From the NCBI GenBank assembly GCA_049999805.1, contig JBNGIO010006191.1, positions 1 to 21,497 on the forward strand: DNA of 21,497 nucleotides, given 5' to 3'. Position 1 is the stretch's first letter; each line of letters opens with the position of its first letter. This document shows, one piece after another, positions 1 to 7,880 of this stretch. The notes under the pieces were generated by a model. It searched no databases and had not been told where the DNA came from. It saw only the letters and a list, made by a program, of their open reading frames with translations. Both the position numbers and the translations under genes were made by a program. This DNA comes from Folioceros fuciformis (Eukaryota > Anthocerotophyta > Anthocerotopsida > Anthocerotales).

Positions 1-150
1 GAATCAATCTGGTCGCGAGGCGCTGGGATCAATCCAAAGCCGCGGGCGCCGAATCAATCCGACCAAGAGGTGCTGAGATCAATCCAAAGCCGCGAGCACC
101 GAATCAATCCGGCCGCGAGGCGTTGGGATCAATCCTAAGCCGCGGGCAGC
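1..150. repeat. 50-bp tandem repeat, three copies, in the copia leader
   Basis: Three consecutive units of about 50 bp (1-50, 51-100, 101-150) each begin GAATCAATC and carry an internal GATCAATCC about 27 bases in, so each unit is itself two diverged halves of roughly 25 bp. The units are GC-rich and differ at a few positions, many of them C/T or G/A. The array lies upstream of the gag start at 314. It is therefore probably in the untranslated leader of the retroelement; the 5' LTR and primer-binding site must lie to the left of the window. A role in packaging or transcription is possible but not shown. Confidence 0.8.
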
Positions 151-313
151 CAAATTTTGATCGGAGATTGGGACACTCCAGTTGTGAGCAGTCGAGGTCT
201 ACAAATTGTGGACAGCCAATTCGGAACAAGGCGTGAGGGTAACTATCAAAATCTACATTACATTCCTACCGTTTTCAACTAGGCTTTTGCTTGATTTGCA
301 TCGATTTTGAATC

Positions 314-1146
314 ATGACGTCATTAGAAAACGTCATGTTCAATATCGAGAAGTTAGAGGGTACTAACTTCCCATTCTGGAAAGAACAAGTGTATGTTCTA
401 GTGTAGAAGAAGCAGATCAAGCCCATAAAGTTGCTAGGAGTGAACCCTATTAGCATGTCTCAGGATGAGTGGCAGGATCTAGATGAGCTTGCTAGATTTA
501 CCATCATGCTAACATTGTTGAAGTCGGTCTACTTCAATGTGAAAGACAAGACCACAAGTTACGAGCTATGGCACAAGTTGTGTGACCTGTATGAGAAGCA
601 AAGTGCGGCTTCTCAAGTGTACTGGTTGAAACAACTAGTGGACTTGAAGATGAAGGAAGGGACGAGGATGCCCGATCATCTGAATGTGTTCAAAACCATT
701 TTGAGCCAGCTCTCATATCAAGGTATCTCGTTCCCAGATTCCGTGAGATCTATGTTTCTGTTGGTCACATTACCAGAGAGTTGGGACACCTTTTATACAC
801 CTCTGAATAATTCCTCTCCTGCCAGTGGTCTTACCATTATAAATGTAGAAGGTAGCCTGTTAAGAAGAGAGGTGAACAGGAAGAATATGGAACCTTCGAA
901 AGGTTCCAATGCCCTCATGGTGAGAGGAAGGTCCACTTCAAAGGGGAAGTACAAGGAGCAAAGTCTTTCCTATAGCAAATCTTGTAGTTGTAACAATGTT
1001 GAGTGTTACCATTGTCACAAAAAGGGTCACATCAAAAGGGACTGTGAGAAGTTTAAGAAGTACAAAGGAAAGGAGAAGAAGCAGAGCGACAACAAGGCAA
1101 GCTCAAGTATCAAGCCTAACAAGGTGAATTCTATTGATGATGGAGA
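314..1146 (+). pseudogene. gag: copia gag (capsid/nucleocapsid) with one internal stop
   Basis: The ATG at 314 opens a typical copia Gag start, with a TNFPFW motif (codons 17-22). The frame is interrupted by TAG at 404-406 and then continues in the same frame to the gap at 1147. An open stretch also begins at an internal leucine codon at 431. The UBN2-type Gag region includes the YELWHKLCDLYE motif near 560-595. A CX2CX4HX4C zinc knuckle (CYHCHKKGHIKRDC) lies at 1004-1045, followed by a lysine-rich tail. Gag packages element RNA into cytoplasmic particles. The stop can be explained by one C-to-T change in a Gln codon. Confidence 0.88.
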
Positions 1147-1246
1147 NNNNNNNNNNNNNNNNNNNNNNNNNNNNNNNNNNNNNNNNNNNNNNNNNNNNNN
1201 NNNNNNNNNNNNNNNNNNNNNNNNNNNNNNNNNNNNNNNNNNNNNN
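1147..1246. other. assembly gap (100 N) with identical 28-bp flanks
   Basis: Exactly 100 N, the conventional size for a gap of unknown length. The 28 bases before it (1119-1146) are identical to the 28 bases after it (1247-1274). Both copies are read in the same codon phase as the Gag/protease frame. This suggests that two contig ends overlap and were not merged, so little or no sequence may be missing. Confidence 0.9.
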
Positions 1247-1251
1247 ACAAG

Positions 1252-1728
1252 GTGAATTCTATTGATGATGGAGATGTTCTTATCTCTTCTTCCTTCGATT
1301 CTGCACAATTGACAGCCGAGGATAGTCACTTATTCTCTAATTTGATAATTGACTCTAGAGCATCTTTCCATGTTACTCTGCATAGGGAGTGGTTTAACAC
1401 CTATGATGCTACTAGGAAAGGATGTGTTTGGCTTGGAAATAACTACACATGCGAGATTGCAGGCATTGGTGATGTGCAGCTGAAGTTTGACAACGGATCT
1501 TCATTCATACCGAAGAATGATAGGCATGTTCCGAAGTTGACAAAAATCATGATTAGCGTAGGACAGTTGGATGACGTTGGCTACCACTATTGGTTTGGGG
1601 ATCATTCTTGGAAGATCTCCAAAGGTTCTCTTGTGTTAGTTGGCTACCACTATTGGTTTGGGGATCATTCTTGGAAGATCTCCAAAGGTTCTCTTGTGTT
1701 AGCTCGGGGATCGAAGTGTGGCACTTTG
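1252..1728 (+). pseudogene. copia protease region, active-site motif altered
   Basis: This is the aspartic protease segment of Pol. The expected D-S/T-G-A signature is present as DSRA within IIDSRASFHVT (near 1348-1380): the glycine is replaced by arginine, explained by one G-to-A change. The downstream text to about 1570 is copia-like. The region then contains an exact 63-bp tandem duplication (1576-1701) and is cut at 1728 by an inserted solo LTR, which brings in a TAG stop (1735-1737). The same reading frame resumes at 2022 after the insertion, so the insertion came after the ORF was formed. Confidence 0.82.
1576..1701. repeat. exact 63-bp tandem duplication inside pol
   Basis: Copies 1576-1638 and 1639-1701 are identical by eye over all 63 bases. 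The unit is 21 codons, so the frame is kept. The absence of differences suggests a duplication younger than most of the decay in this element, or an assembly artefact. Confidence 0.95.
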
Positions 1729-2021
1729 TGTCAATAGGATCGACTCCAATCTACGTGCAAGTGTAGGAGAGGAGAGGAGAGAAGAGAGGGTGGTATTGGT
1801 GATCACAACCATGAAAACAATACACATCACCACTGTCTTACTATGGAGGTCCGAGGTCTCCATTTAAGTAGTACATTTAGGGCTACACAACTTCCAGGTT
1901 CAATATGGGATAATCTACACTATCCTAAGTTCACTAATAACTAGAACTAGTCTAGTATGAACCCAACTGGGATAACTAACACCACATGAGTTTAGCTCAT
2001 ATAGAGCTCGATAACTCAACA
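1729..2021 (-). mobile_element. nested solo LTR (293 bp) with 5-bp target-site duplication CTTTG
   Basis: The segment interrupts pol between matching CTTTG copies at 1724-1728 and 2022-2026; the shared repeat is 8 bp, CACTTTGT, at 1722-1729 and 2020-2027. The interval runs TGTCAA...TCAACA, giving the canonical TG...CA ends of an LTR. Removing it together with one target copy leaves the pol frame continuous. Read on minus it begins TGTTGAG, has an A/T-rich TTAAAT element and a CT-rich stretch near its end, as LTRs often do, so minus is the more likely orientation. No internal genes are present, hence a solo LTR formed by LTR-LTR recombination, or a small TRIM-like element. Confidence 0.8.
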
Positions 2022-2900
2022 CTTTGTACTCACTTCAGGTAACCACTGTCAAGGATCATGTGATTTGTGTAACGGAACAGCCAAGTGTTTCCTTGTGGCA
2101 TTGTCGGTTAGGACATATGTTTCAAAAAGGAATGAAGATCTTATCTCGTTTTGGTTATGTCCCTGCTTTCGACTTCTCCGACTTTTTCCGTGTGAAAGCA
2201 CTGTTTGTATGGAAAACAAACGAAATTGCCACATGGACAAACAATGGTGGAGAGTATGGAGTGTGGAGTGCGGAGTGTGGAGTGCCTAAGGATAGACAAT
2301 GGTGGAGAGTATGTTTCGAAGGCTTTCCAGTCATTATGTGATTCCAAGGGAATCAAGAGAGAATTGACTGCCCCGTATACTACTCCCCAAATCGGTGTGG
2401 CTGAACGGATGAACAGGACCATTCAGAAGAGGATGCGTAGTTTGTTGTCAAACTCTGGATTGCCTAATGGATTTTGAGCAGAAGCAGTGGCTACTGCGGT
2501 GCATCTTATTAACACATCTCCTAATGAGGCTGTGGATGAGCAGGTTCTAGAGGATATGTGGTCTGGAAAGAAGCCGTCATACAAGCATCTACGAGTGTTT
2601 GGTTGTGAGTCATACTACCATGTTCCAAAGGAGTTTCGGGACAAGTTGGCACCCAAGTCCAAGAAATGTATTTTTCTTAGCTATGGTGAATTTGGTGAGA
2701 TGGGATACCATTTGTGGGATCCAGAAGCTAAGAGGGTTATTCGCAGCAATGACGTGCTGTTCAATGAGACCAAGATGCACAAGAAGCCTACTCCAACTGT
2801 GGAGGTGCGACGGGTGGTCGTCCAAGAAGATGGACTTGACCGTCCCGCGCAGGTTGAACGTCGTGATGTGCAGGAACTCGCTCCTCCACTTGTAGAAGAA
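2022..2900 (+). pseudogene. copia GAG-pre-integrase and integrase, core deleted
   Basis: The GAG-pre-integrase motif LWHCRLGH lies near 2095-2120, with His residues of the zinc-binding region. The frame then shifts between about 2170 and 2205, within a GTGTG run that also removes an expected Cys. The YGKQTK motif (2208-2225) is followed almost at once by DNGGEY (2297-2314); family members normally have roughly 70-80 residues here, containing the first catalytic Asp. The GVAERMNRT segment with the catalytic Glu survives (2396-2422). A TGA stop at 2475-2477 sits where Trp is usual. The integrase C-terminal part, with HLRVFGC near 2587-2607, remains readable to about 2900. Confidence 0.85.
2241..2313. 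repeat. 18-bp repeat and GGAGTG filler at the integrase deletion
   Basis: ACAATGGTGGAGAGTATG occurs at 2241-2258 and again at 2296-2313. Only the second copy is in the coding phase that gives DNGGEY. Between them are four GGAGTG-like units (about 2258-2285). The block sits exactly where most of the integrase core is missing, so it looks like filler copied from the flank during repair of a deletion. Confidence 0.85.
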
Positions 2901-3089
2901 GAGAGAGTGCAACTAGCTCCGGTCGAGGTACCTGTGCTTCGTAGGTCAGGAAGGATTTCACGTCCTCCTGACAGGTATGTTGCATCTCTTGATTATGTCA
3001 TGCTGACGGATTGTGGGGAGTCCTCTTGTTATCAAGAGGCCATGTTAGTGACTGACAAGGACAAGTGGGAGAAGGTAATGCACTTGCAG

Positions 3090-4574
3090 ATGGATTCGCT
3101 CCATAAGAACCAAACTTGGGAGTTGGTTCGGTTGCCTAGGGGCAAGAAGACATTGCCATGCAAATGGGTGTATAAGATGAAAGACATACCCCATTATGGC
3201 AAACCCAAGTACAAGACACGATTGGTTACTAAGGGTTTTAAGCAACAGTAAGGTATTGACTTTGATGAGACTTTCTCACCAGTGGTCAACATGACCACCT
3301 TGCGATGTGTTCTTGCTCTAGTTGCGAGGAATGACATGGAACTTGTCCAGATGAATGTGAAGTTGGCATTTCTGCATAGTGATCTCTAGGAAGAGGATAC
3401 ATGCAGCAACCAGAGGGTTTCATTGAGAAGGGCAAAGAGAATCTAGTGTGTGCAGGTTAAAGAAGAGCCTTTATGGTTTGAAACAGGTACCCAGGGAGTG
3501 GTATTACAAGTTCCACTCATTTCTGCTTTCTCAAGATTACAAACGTAGCGATGAGGATCATTGCCTCTATACAAAGCAAGCTAAGGATGGAAGCTTGCTC
3601 ATTCTGGTCCTCTATGTGGATGATATGCTAATTGCTGGGACTAACAGTGATGAGATTTCAGCGTTGAAGTCAAAGTTGAATGCTCGCTTTGACATGATAG
3701 ACTTGGGAGAGGCAAGCCATATTCTTGGCATGCGTATTCGTCGAGACAGACATAAGCATTTGCTTTACTTGTCTTAGACTGAATACTTTAACAAGGTGCT
3801 TCAACATTTCAACATGGAGAAGAGGAAGATATTGAGTACTCCGATGCCTCCATATGTGAAACTTTCAAGCAAGGATTGCCCACAAGGTCTGTGGAGGACA
3901 AAGCTGAAATGGAGAAGGTTCCATACACATTAGCTATACGGAGTTTGATGTATGCAATGATTGCTACACGTCCTAACATTGCTTTTGCAGTGGGAGTGGT
4001 TAGCAGGTTTATGTCAAACCCTGGCAGGAAGCAATGGGAGGCAGTGAAAGGAGTTATGAGGTACTTAAATGGTACAAAAGCTTTGTGCATATGTTTTGGT
4101 AGTGAAGATGCATTTGTCGTGGGATATACGGATGCTGATTATGTAGGGGATATGGACAAAAGGAGGTCCACATCAGGTTATGTCTTCATGTGCACTAGAG
4201 GGGCAGTCTCATGGCGATCTCGGTTGCAATCGTGCATAACGCTATCTACCATAGAGGCCGAGTATGTTGTAATGGCTGAGGCTTGCAAGGAAGCCACGTA
4301 GCTTGCTCGTTTAGTGGGAGATTTGGGGATCAAGGTTGAGCTGCCAGTGTTGCATTGTGATAGCCAGAGTGCTATCCAGTTGGCGAAGAATCTATTGTTT
4401 CATGCGAAGACCAAACATGTGGAAGTAAAGTATCACTTCATTCGAGAGGTGTTGAAAGACAAGAGGGTGTAGCTTATCAAAGTTCACACCAGTCAGAACC
4501 CTACAGATATTCTTACCAAGGGGCTCTCTTCGGAGCAATTCACATAAGCTCGGACACTCATGGGCATGAGGTAG
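3090..4574 (+). pseudogene. copia reverse transcriptase and RNase H, multiply broken
   Basis: RVT_2 begins near NQTWELV (3107), with LPCKWVYKMK and TRLVTKGFKQ before a TAA (3249-3251). The motif A aspartate is replaced by asparagine (QMNVK near 3350). A TAG at 3387-3389 and two frameshifts (about 3390-3405 and 3448-3456) follow. LKKSLYGLKQVPREWY and the YVDDM catalytic motif (about 3613-3630) are intact. A TAG lies at 3775-3777, and there is another frame change before about 3876. RNase H shows GYTDADY (about 4120-4140), AEYV, LHCDSQSA and TKHVEVKYHF. Stops at 4299-4301, 4470-4472 and 4545-4547 precede the final TAG (4572-4574). The enzyme would copy element RNA in particles; this copy cannot. 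Confidence 0.9.
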
Positions 4575-4605
4575 ACCACTCTCCTATGAAGGTAAATTGG
4601 CCTCT

Positions 4606-4615
4606 AAGTGGGAGG
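4606..4615 (+). other. polypurine tract of the copia element
   Basis: AAGTGGGAGG lies immediately before the LTR start TGTAGGG at 4617. It matches the form and position of plant copia polypurine tracts, which prime plus-strand DNA synthesis. Confidence 0.85.
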
Positions 4616-4616
4616 T

Positions 4617-4882
4617 TGTAGGGTTATTAAAGCCCAATGTGCTTAGACTAATGTGTTTAGTCTAAGATTAGTGTCTAGTTAAGTACCATTAATTTAGATT
4701 AGCTTAAGCTAATCTGTCGGAAGCTTCTTGCGCAGCTTTCCTATGCGCTTCTTGTGAAGCTTCCTAGGGAGCTCTTCTAGAGGGTATAAATACCCCCTTT
4801 TGCTCCCTTGCATATTGAGACTCTATGTGAGGGTGTGACCTCTCTTTCTCCTCTCCTCCTTGCTTCCTCTTCTCCTCCTTCA
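4617..4882 (+). mobile_element. 3' LTR of the copia element (right end uncertain)
   Basis: It starts TGTAGGG directly after the polypurine tract. The U3 part holds two strong inverted repeats: a 10-bp stem with 5-base loop (4642-4666) and a perfect 20-bp palindrome (4696-4715). It also has GAAGCTTC-type direct repeats near 4721 and 4757. A TATA box is at 4785. A CT-rich R/U5 stretch follows. An end at CA 4881-4882 is plausible, but the 5' LTR is not available for comparison. LINE-like coding sequence begins soon after. Confidence 0.72.
4785..4792 (+). promoter_or_regulatory. TATA box of the copia 3' LTR
   Basis: TATAAATA lies about 170 bp into the LTR and is followed by a CT-rich transcribed-leader-like sequence. 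This is the usual position for an LTR Pol II promoter. Confidence 0.65.
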
Positions 4883-4889
4883 CCATGTG

Positions 4890-5520
4890 GCTCCTCTAGG
4901 GATCCTTCATATACCTTGATTGGCCTTATGTTAACCATATTCTTGAGCAAGGATGCATAGTCAAAGCAACATTTGATTTCTTTTCGTCAGAGCTCTCCAA
5001 GGTGGGGTTCAGGGCTAAGTTGTCTAAATATAGGATTTGGTCCCCTTCAGGCATCACTCCCCCCTCCCCCTTCAATATCCAGGGGAGATATCACCGCTTC
5101 GCAGGGACTTCGAGTCTTGGGTGTTCCTATGGGACCTCCTAACTTTATTCATAGGGTTGTGGATGTAGCGTTGGATGAAGATTTGGCTTGTATCATGGAA
5201 AGTCTCAAGAAGTTAGGCAATCAAGTTATGTAGGCTCTTGGGGACATCATATGTCCCGACACATTTGAGTGTGCCGTCGGTGATTTGGCTCAAAAGCAAG
5301 CTTCCTTGCCTGTCGCCTTTGGAGGGGTTGGCCTTTTGGCCATGGAGGCCTTTCCCCCAACTACTTTTCTTGTTAGCTAGTGTGGAGTGAAATTGTGTGT
5401 CCGAGGACATAATGAGGCCCACATTCACCCTCTATGTCGTTATAGTCCTAGGATTCCATCCCAAGGGAATGGTTCGTGTCAAGTTGTTCTAAATTTATGA
5501 CTTCTAGACTATCCATTGTC
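4890..5520 (+). pseudogene. LINE-like reverse transcriptase fragment (C-terminal part)
   Basis: Translation gives a text typical of plant non-LTR retrotransposon RT: AKLSKYRIWSPSG (about 5011-5050) in one frame and GLRVLGVPMGPPNF (about 5104-5145) in the next. After a TAG (5231-5233) the same frame continues to LPVAFGGVGL (about 5308-5337). The frame change falls in a C-rich run (5068-5080). These match the RT thumb and post-RT region, where an Asn-Leu-Ser-Lys-like motif and LPxxxGGxGL are common. The catalytic RT motifs are not present. The call rests on recalled family motifs, without a search. Confidence 0.55.
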
Positions 5521-5595
5521 AGTTCCTATCCAGATGTACTCCACCACCATACTTGAGTTTACCAGCTTCGTCCCTAACTTTGCCATCGTAGGGAG

Positions 5596-5658
5596 TTCTG
5601 CAACCGTGGTAGTGGATTCAGCCACCATGGTAGTGGATTCTGTTACCATGGTGGGACC
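5596..5658. repeat. 21-bp tandem repeat, three copies
   Basis: Units 5596-5616, 5617-5637 and 5638-5658 share a (C/T)NACCRTGGTAGTGGATTC-like core, including CCATGG. The period is seven codons, and a 74-codon open frame runs over it (5516-5740). I see no protein family in that frame, and take it to be non-coding. Confidence 0.7.
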
Positions 5659-5740
5659 CACCCGTTCGGCGCACGTGCACGTTGCGGCACCTGGAGGACA
5701 TGGGGTTTCTGGCCGCGCCCGTGAGGGAGCTACAGCATGA

Positions 5741-6829
5741 GCAGGCTAATTCTTATGCACACCCAGCCATTCTTTCGTTATTCTACAACCATATCTCATT
5801 GGTAGATGCAGATTAGGGCCAGCCACACTGCAGCGCCTCTTTGCATCTCCGATTCTTACTGATTTCACCACTCAATCTATCAGCAATCTTTCTCTGCACT
5901 TCTCAATCTCAATCATACACACTTCTCACACTCTCAATCTCCACTCAATACTCCTCCTTAAGCCACACAGACTCCTCAACACGATCTAGGTAGGCAGCGG
6001 GTTGAGAAAGGGCAAAATAATAGTTGGACGGCTCACAAGAGTTTCACGAAACTCATCGTAGAAACTACATGTTTCTCTCTGTAGCTGGTTCCATGACGGC
6101 AGCTCCAACTACATGTAGGCTACGGCTCATGTGGCTAGAGCCACCGCAGTTACTAATCCCCTAACCCTCTTCGGCCTGCATGTTTCTCTCTTCACCCTGG
6201 CCCTAGCCTCATCCCTCACCCGCTTATACACTTGCGCCTGAAATTCTTCAGCATGGCAGCGCATGCTACTCCTCCCAACTACCACAACGGTCACACCCAA
6301 TTGCCGAATCTCCACTTTCCCTGGCTTGGGCTTGTACATTCCCTATTCAACCACGGTTGTGGAATGGGCCACCTGCCTGCTACTCTGCACAACTATTGCT
6401 AATGAATGACCCCCCCTCCTTACATAGACAATTTCTATTCTAAAAATCCTAAGGCCCAAGGGCCTTCTAGCCTGGCCTTACATTCGCAATTCATGGCCCA
6501 AGAACTAATTATTTGCAAAAGGAAAAACAAACCAAATGCTAAGGAGTGGTATTACCATAGGCCAAGGACACTTTTAGTATAAAAGGCCTTGCCTTGGCAG
6601 TACTTGAACACTTTATCACTCAAAACACACACCCAAACAAAAAAATCATTCAAACCAACAATGTAGGGGAGGGTTATTGCACATGTGGTCTTCCACAGCT
6701 GGGCTTCCTCGGCTCCAATTTTGGCCTCTCATTTTTTGTTGCAAGATTCTTCTCTTCTTGAAGGTTTCATCTTAGGTGTTGAGAGCATTTTCTATTTACA
6801 AGTATTTCTTAGATAAGCAAGGGACTCTT
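5741..6829. other. no recognisable gene; possible insertion between LINE pieces
   Basis: About 1.1 kb with no protein I recognise on either strand. It contains a CT-rich tract with scattered CAATCT/CTCAATC motifs (about 5860-5965). A short hairpin, GTTTCACGAAAC, lies near 6040. A 70-codon open frame on minus (6127-6339) is arginine-rich without known motifs. A TATA-like element is at 6578. Its position between two LINE-like pieces suggests an insertion, but I could not find clear termini or a target-site duplication. Confidence 0.4.
6578..6586 (+). promoter_or_regulatory. TATA-like element
   Basis: TATAAAAGG is a close match to a plant TATA box. It is followed by an A/C-rich leader-like stretch (6600-6660). 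No gene is recognised downstream, so it may belong to a decayed transposon promoter. Confidence 0.3.
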
Positions 6830-7320
6830 TATCTTTCGAGATTCATGATGCTCGACGTCCTTTCATCTCCTTTTCTAAGGAAGGGTTAAGGGGTCTCTAG
6901 GCTTCCCTCTTAAATGGCCAAGCACTAAGAGCTCTTCTTTCATACTCTTCCATCCCTAGGTCAACTCAGGCTCGTATTTGCTCTTGTACTTTGTGCAATG
7001 GGGTTACACTTAGAGTCGACCTTTTTTCACTAGGGGAACAAGTTTGTGTCGTTAATGTGGTTATTACAAATCCCACTAGCACATATCATCAACCCCTTGG
7101 ATGGACGGCAGAGGGCTATGCAAGCCCCAAAGTCCATAAATATTTTCCTCTACAAGATAGGCATACTTCCATCCCCTTTCCCCTTTGTTCTTAAGTCTCA
7201 TGGGGCTATGGGCAAGGACTTTTCAAAGTCCATCAAGGAGTACGCCAAGGTTTATGAGAGTCATGGGAATGGGGTTCTCTCTCTTTCCTTTATGGTGGCC
7301 TTCTTTTGACCACATTTATC
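6830..7320 (+). pseudogene. probable 3' end of a LINE-like ORF2, frameshifted
   Basis: Two frames complement one another. One reads VVITNPTSTYHQPLGWT then ASPKVHKYFPLQD (about 7060-7157). The next frame reads FPFVLKSHGAMGKDFSKS (about 7172-7225), ending in SIALQALAN (about 7318-7345) after a TGA near 7308. In several plant and protist non-LTR retrotransposons, the region after RT has a V-x-D/N-V-x-I-T-x-P-T, FVPFxxExxG and S-I-A-L-Q series like this. This is family recall, not a search. Frame changes and stops show decay. It may be the continuation of the fragment at 4890-5520. Confidence 0.38.
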
Positions 7321-7517
7321 AATTGCTTTGCAAGCATTGGCTAATGTAGTTTTTAAAACAACAAGAAATGCAGGTCAACCAACTTCTTTGCAAGCATTGG
7401 CTAATATAGTTTTTAAAACAACAATAAATACAGGTCAAGCAACTTCTTTGCAAGCATTGGTTAATATAGTTTTTAAAACAACAATAAATACAGGTCAAGC
7501 AACTTCTTTGCAAGCAT
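7321..7517. repeat. 60-bp minisatellite, 3.3 copies
   Basis: Units start at 7321, 7381, 7441 and (partial) 7501, with an exact 60-bp period and only a few substitutions. The second and third units differ at about one base. Because the period is 20 codons, both strands stay open, producing spurious ORFs (7328-7528 on +, 7319-7546 on -). The first unit overlaps the presumed end of the LINE-like coding region. Confidence 0.95.
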
Positions 7518-7529
7518 GTGGTAGGTAAG

Positions 7530-7880
7530 CCATTTATTATTTGCACATGATGACATTTTGAAAACGATAATGATGTTGAATGGGGCTAGTTCTTGCTTTG
7601 GCCCGGCTTTGGGTTGTTCGATCTCTTTTCACTTTTCATCTGTTTTTTATAATAAAGAGTAATGGTTCTATGGACTTCACAAACTGGGCTCAGAATAAGA
7701 GATACGTATGTGAGAGCTCCGGAGAAAATCCAAGAGACTTTGGCGACGATAGGTACAAACGTCTTACAGTGCCGAGAGCAGCCGTGATCGGCCTCGCGCA
7801 CAATGTCAGGGCTCTATGGCTCACTGGCCACGAATTTGCCTCTCGTCGTCCCGACAGGTTGAGCTCATTTGCTCCCAGAC
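7530..7880 (+). promoter_or_regulatory. upstream region of the PPR gene, possible TATA
   Basis: A TTATAATAAAG element lies at 7647-7657, about 225 bp before the PPR start codon, in an A/T-rich stretch. The sequence then becomes GC-richer, consistent with a transcribed leader. Promoter assignment is by position only. Open frames crossing this region in other phases have no family resemblance. Confidence 0.3.

Larger units (their letters stand above)
1..4890 (+). mobile_element. Ty1/copia LTR retrotransposon, degenerate, 5' end outside window
   Basis: The domain order is Gag with CCHC knuckle, protease, GAG-pre-integrase, integrase, reverse transcriptase and RNase H. Integrase before RT is diagnostic of Ty1/copia. 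A polypurine tract (4606-4615) and the start of a 3' LTR (4617) follow. No 5' LTR or PBS is in view. The coding region carries eight in-frame stops, at least three frameshifts, an integrase deletion, a tandem duplication and a nested LTR, so the copy is dead. The right boundary near 4890 is inferred from where LINE-like coding similarity begins. Confidence 0.9.

Noticed and set aside
7321-7517. Possible CRISPR-like array
   Set aside because: The repeats are contiguous without unique spacers, and the context is a plant genome.
7319-7546. Open frames on both strands over the 60-bp repeat, giving repetitive Cys-rich or Gln-rich proteins
   Set aside because: A 60-bp period keeps any stop-free frame open. 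No start context, no family, and both strands are equally open.
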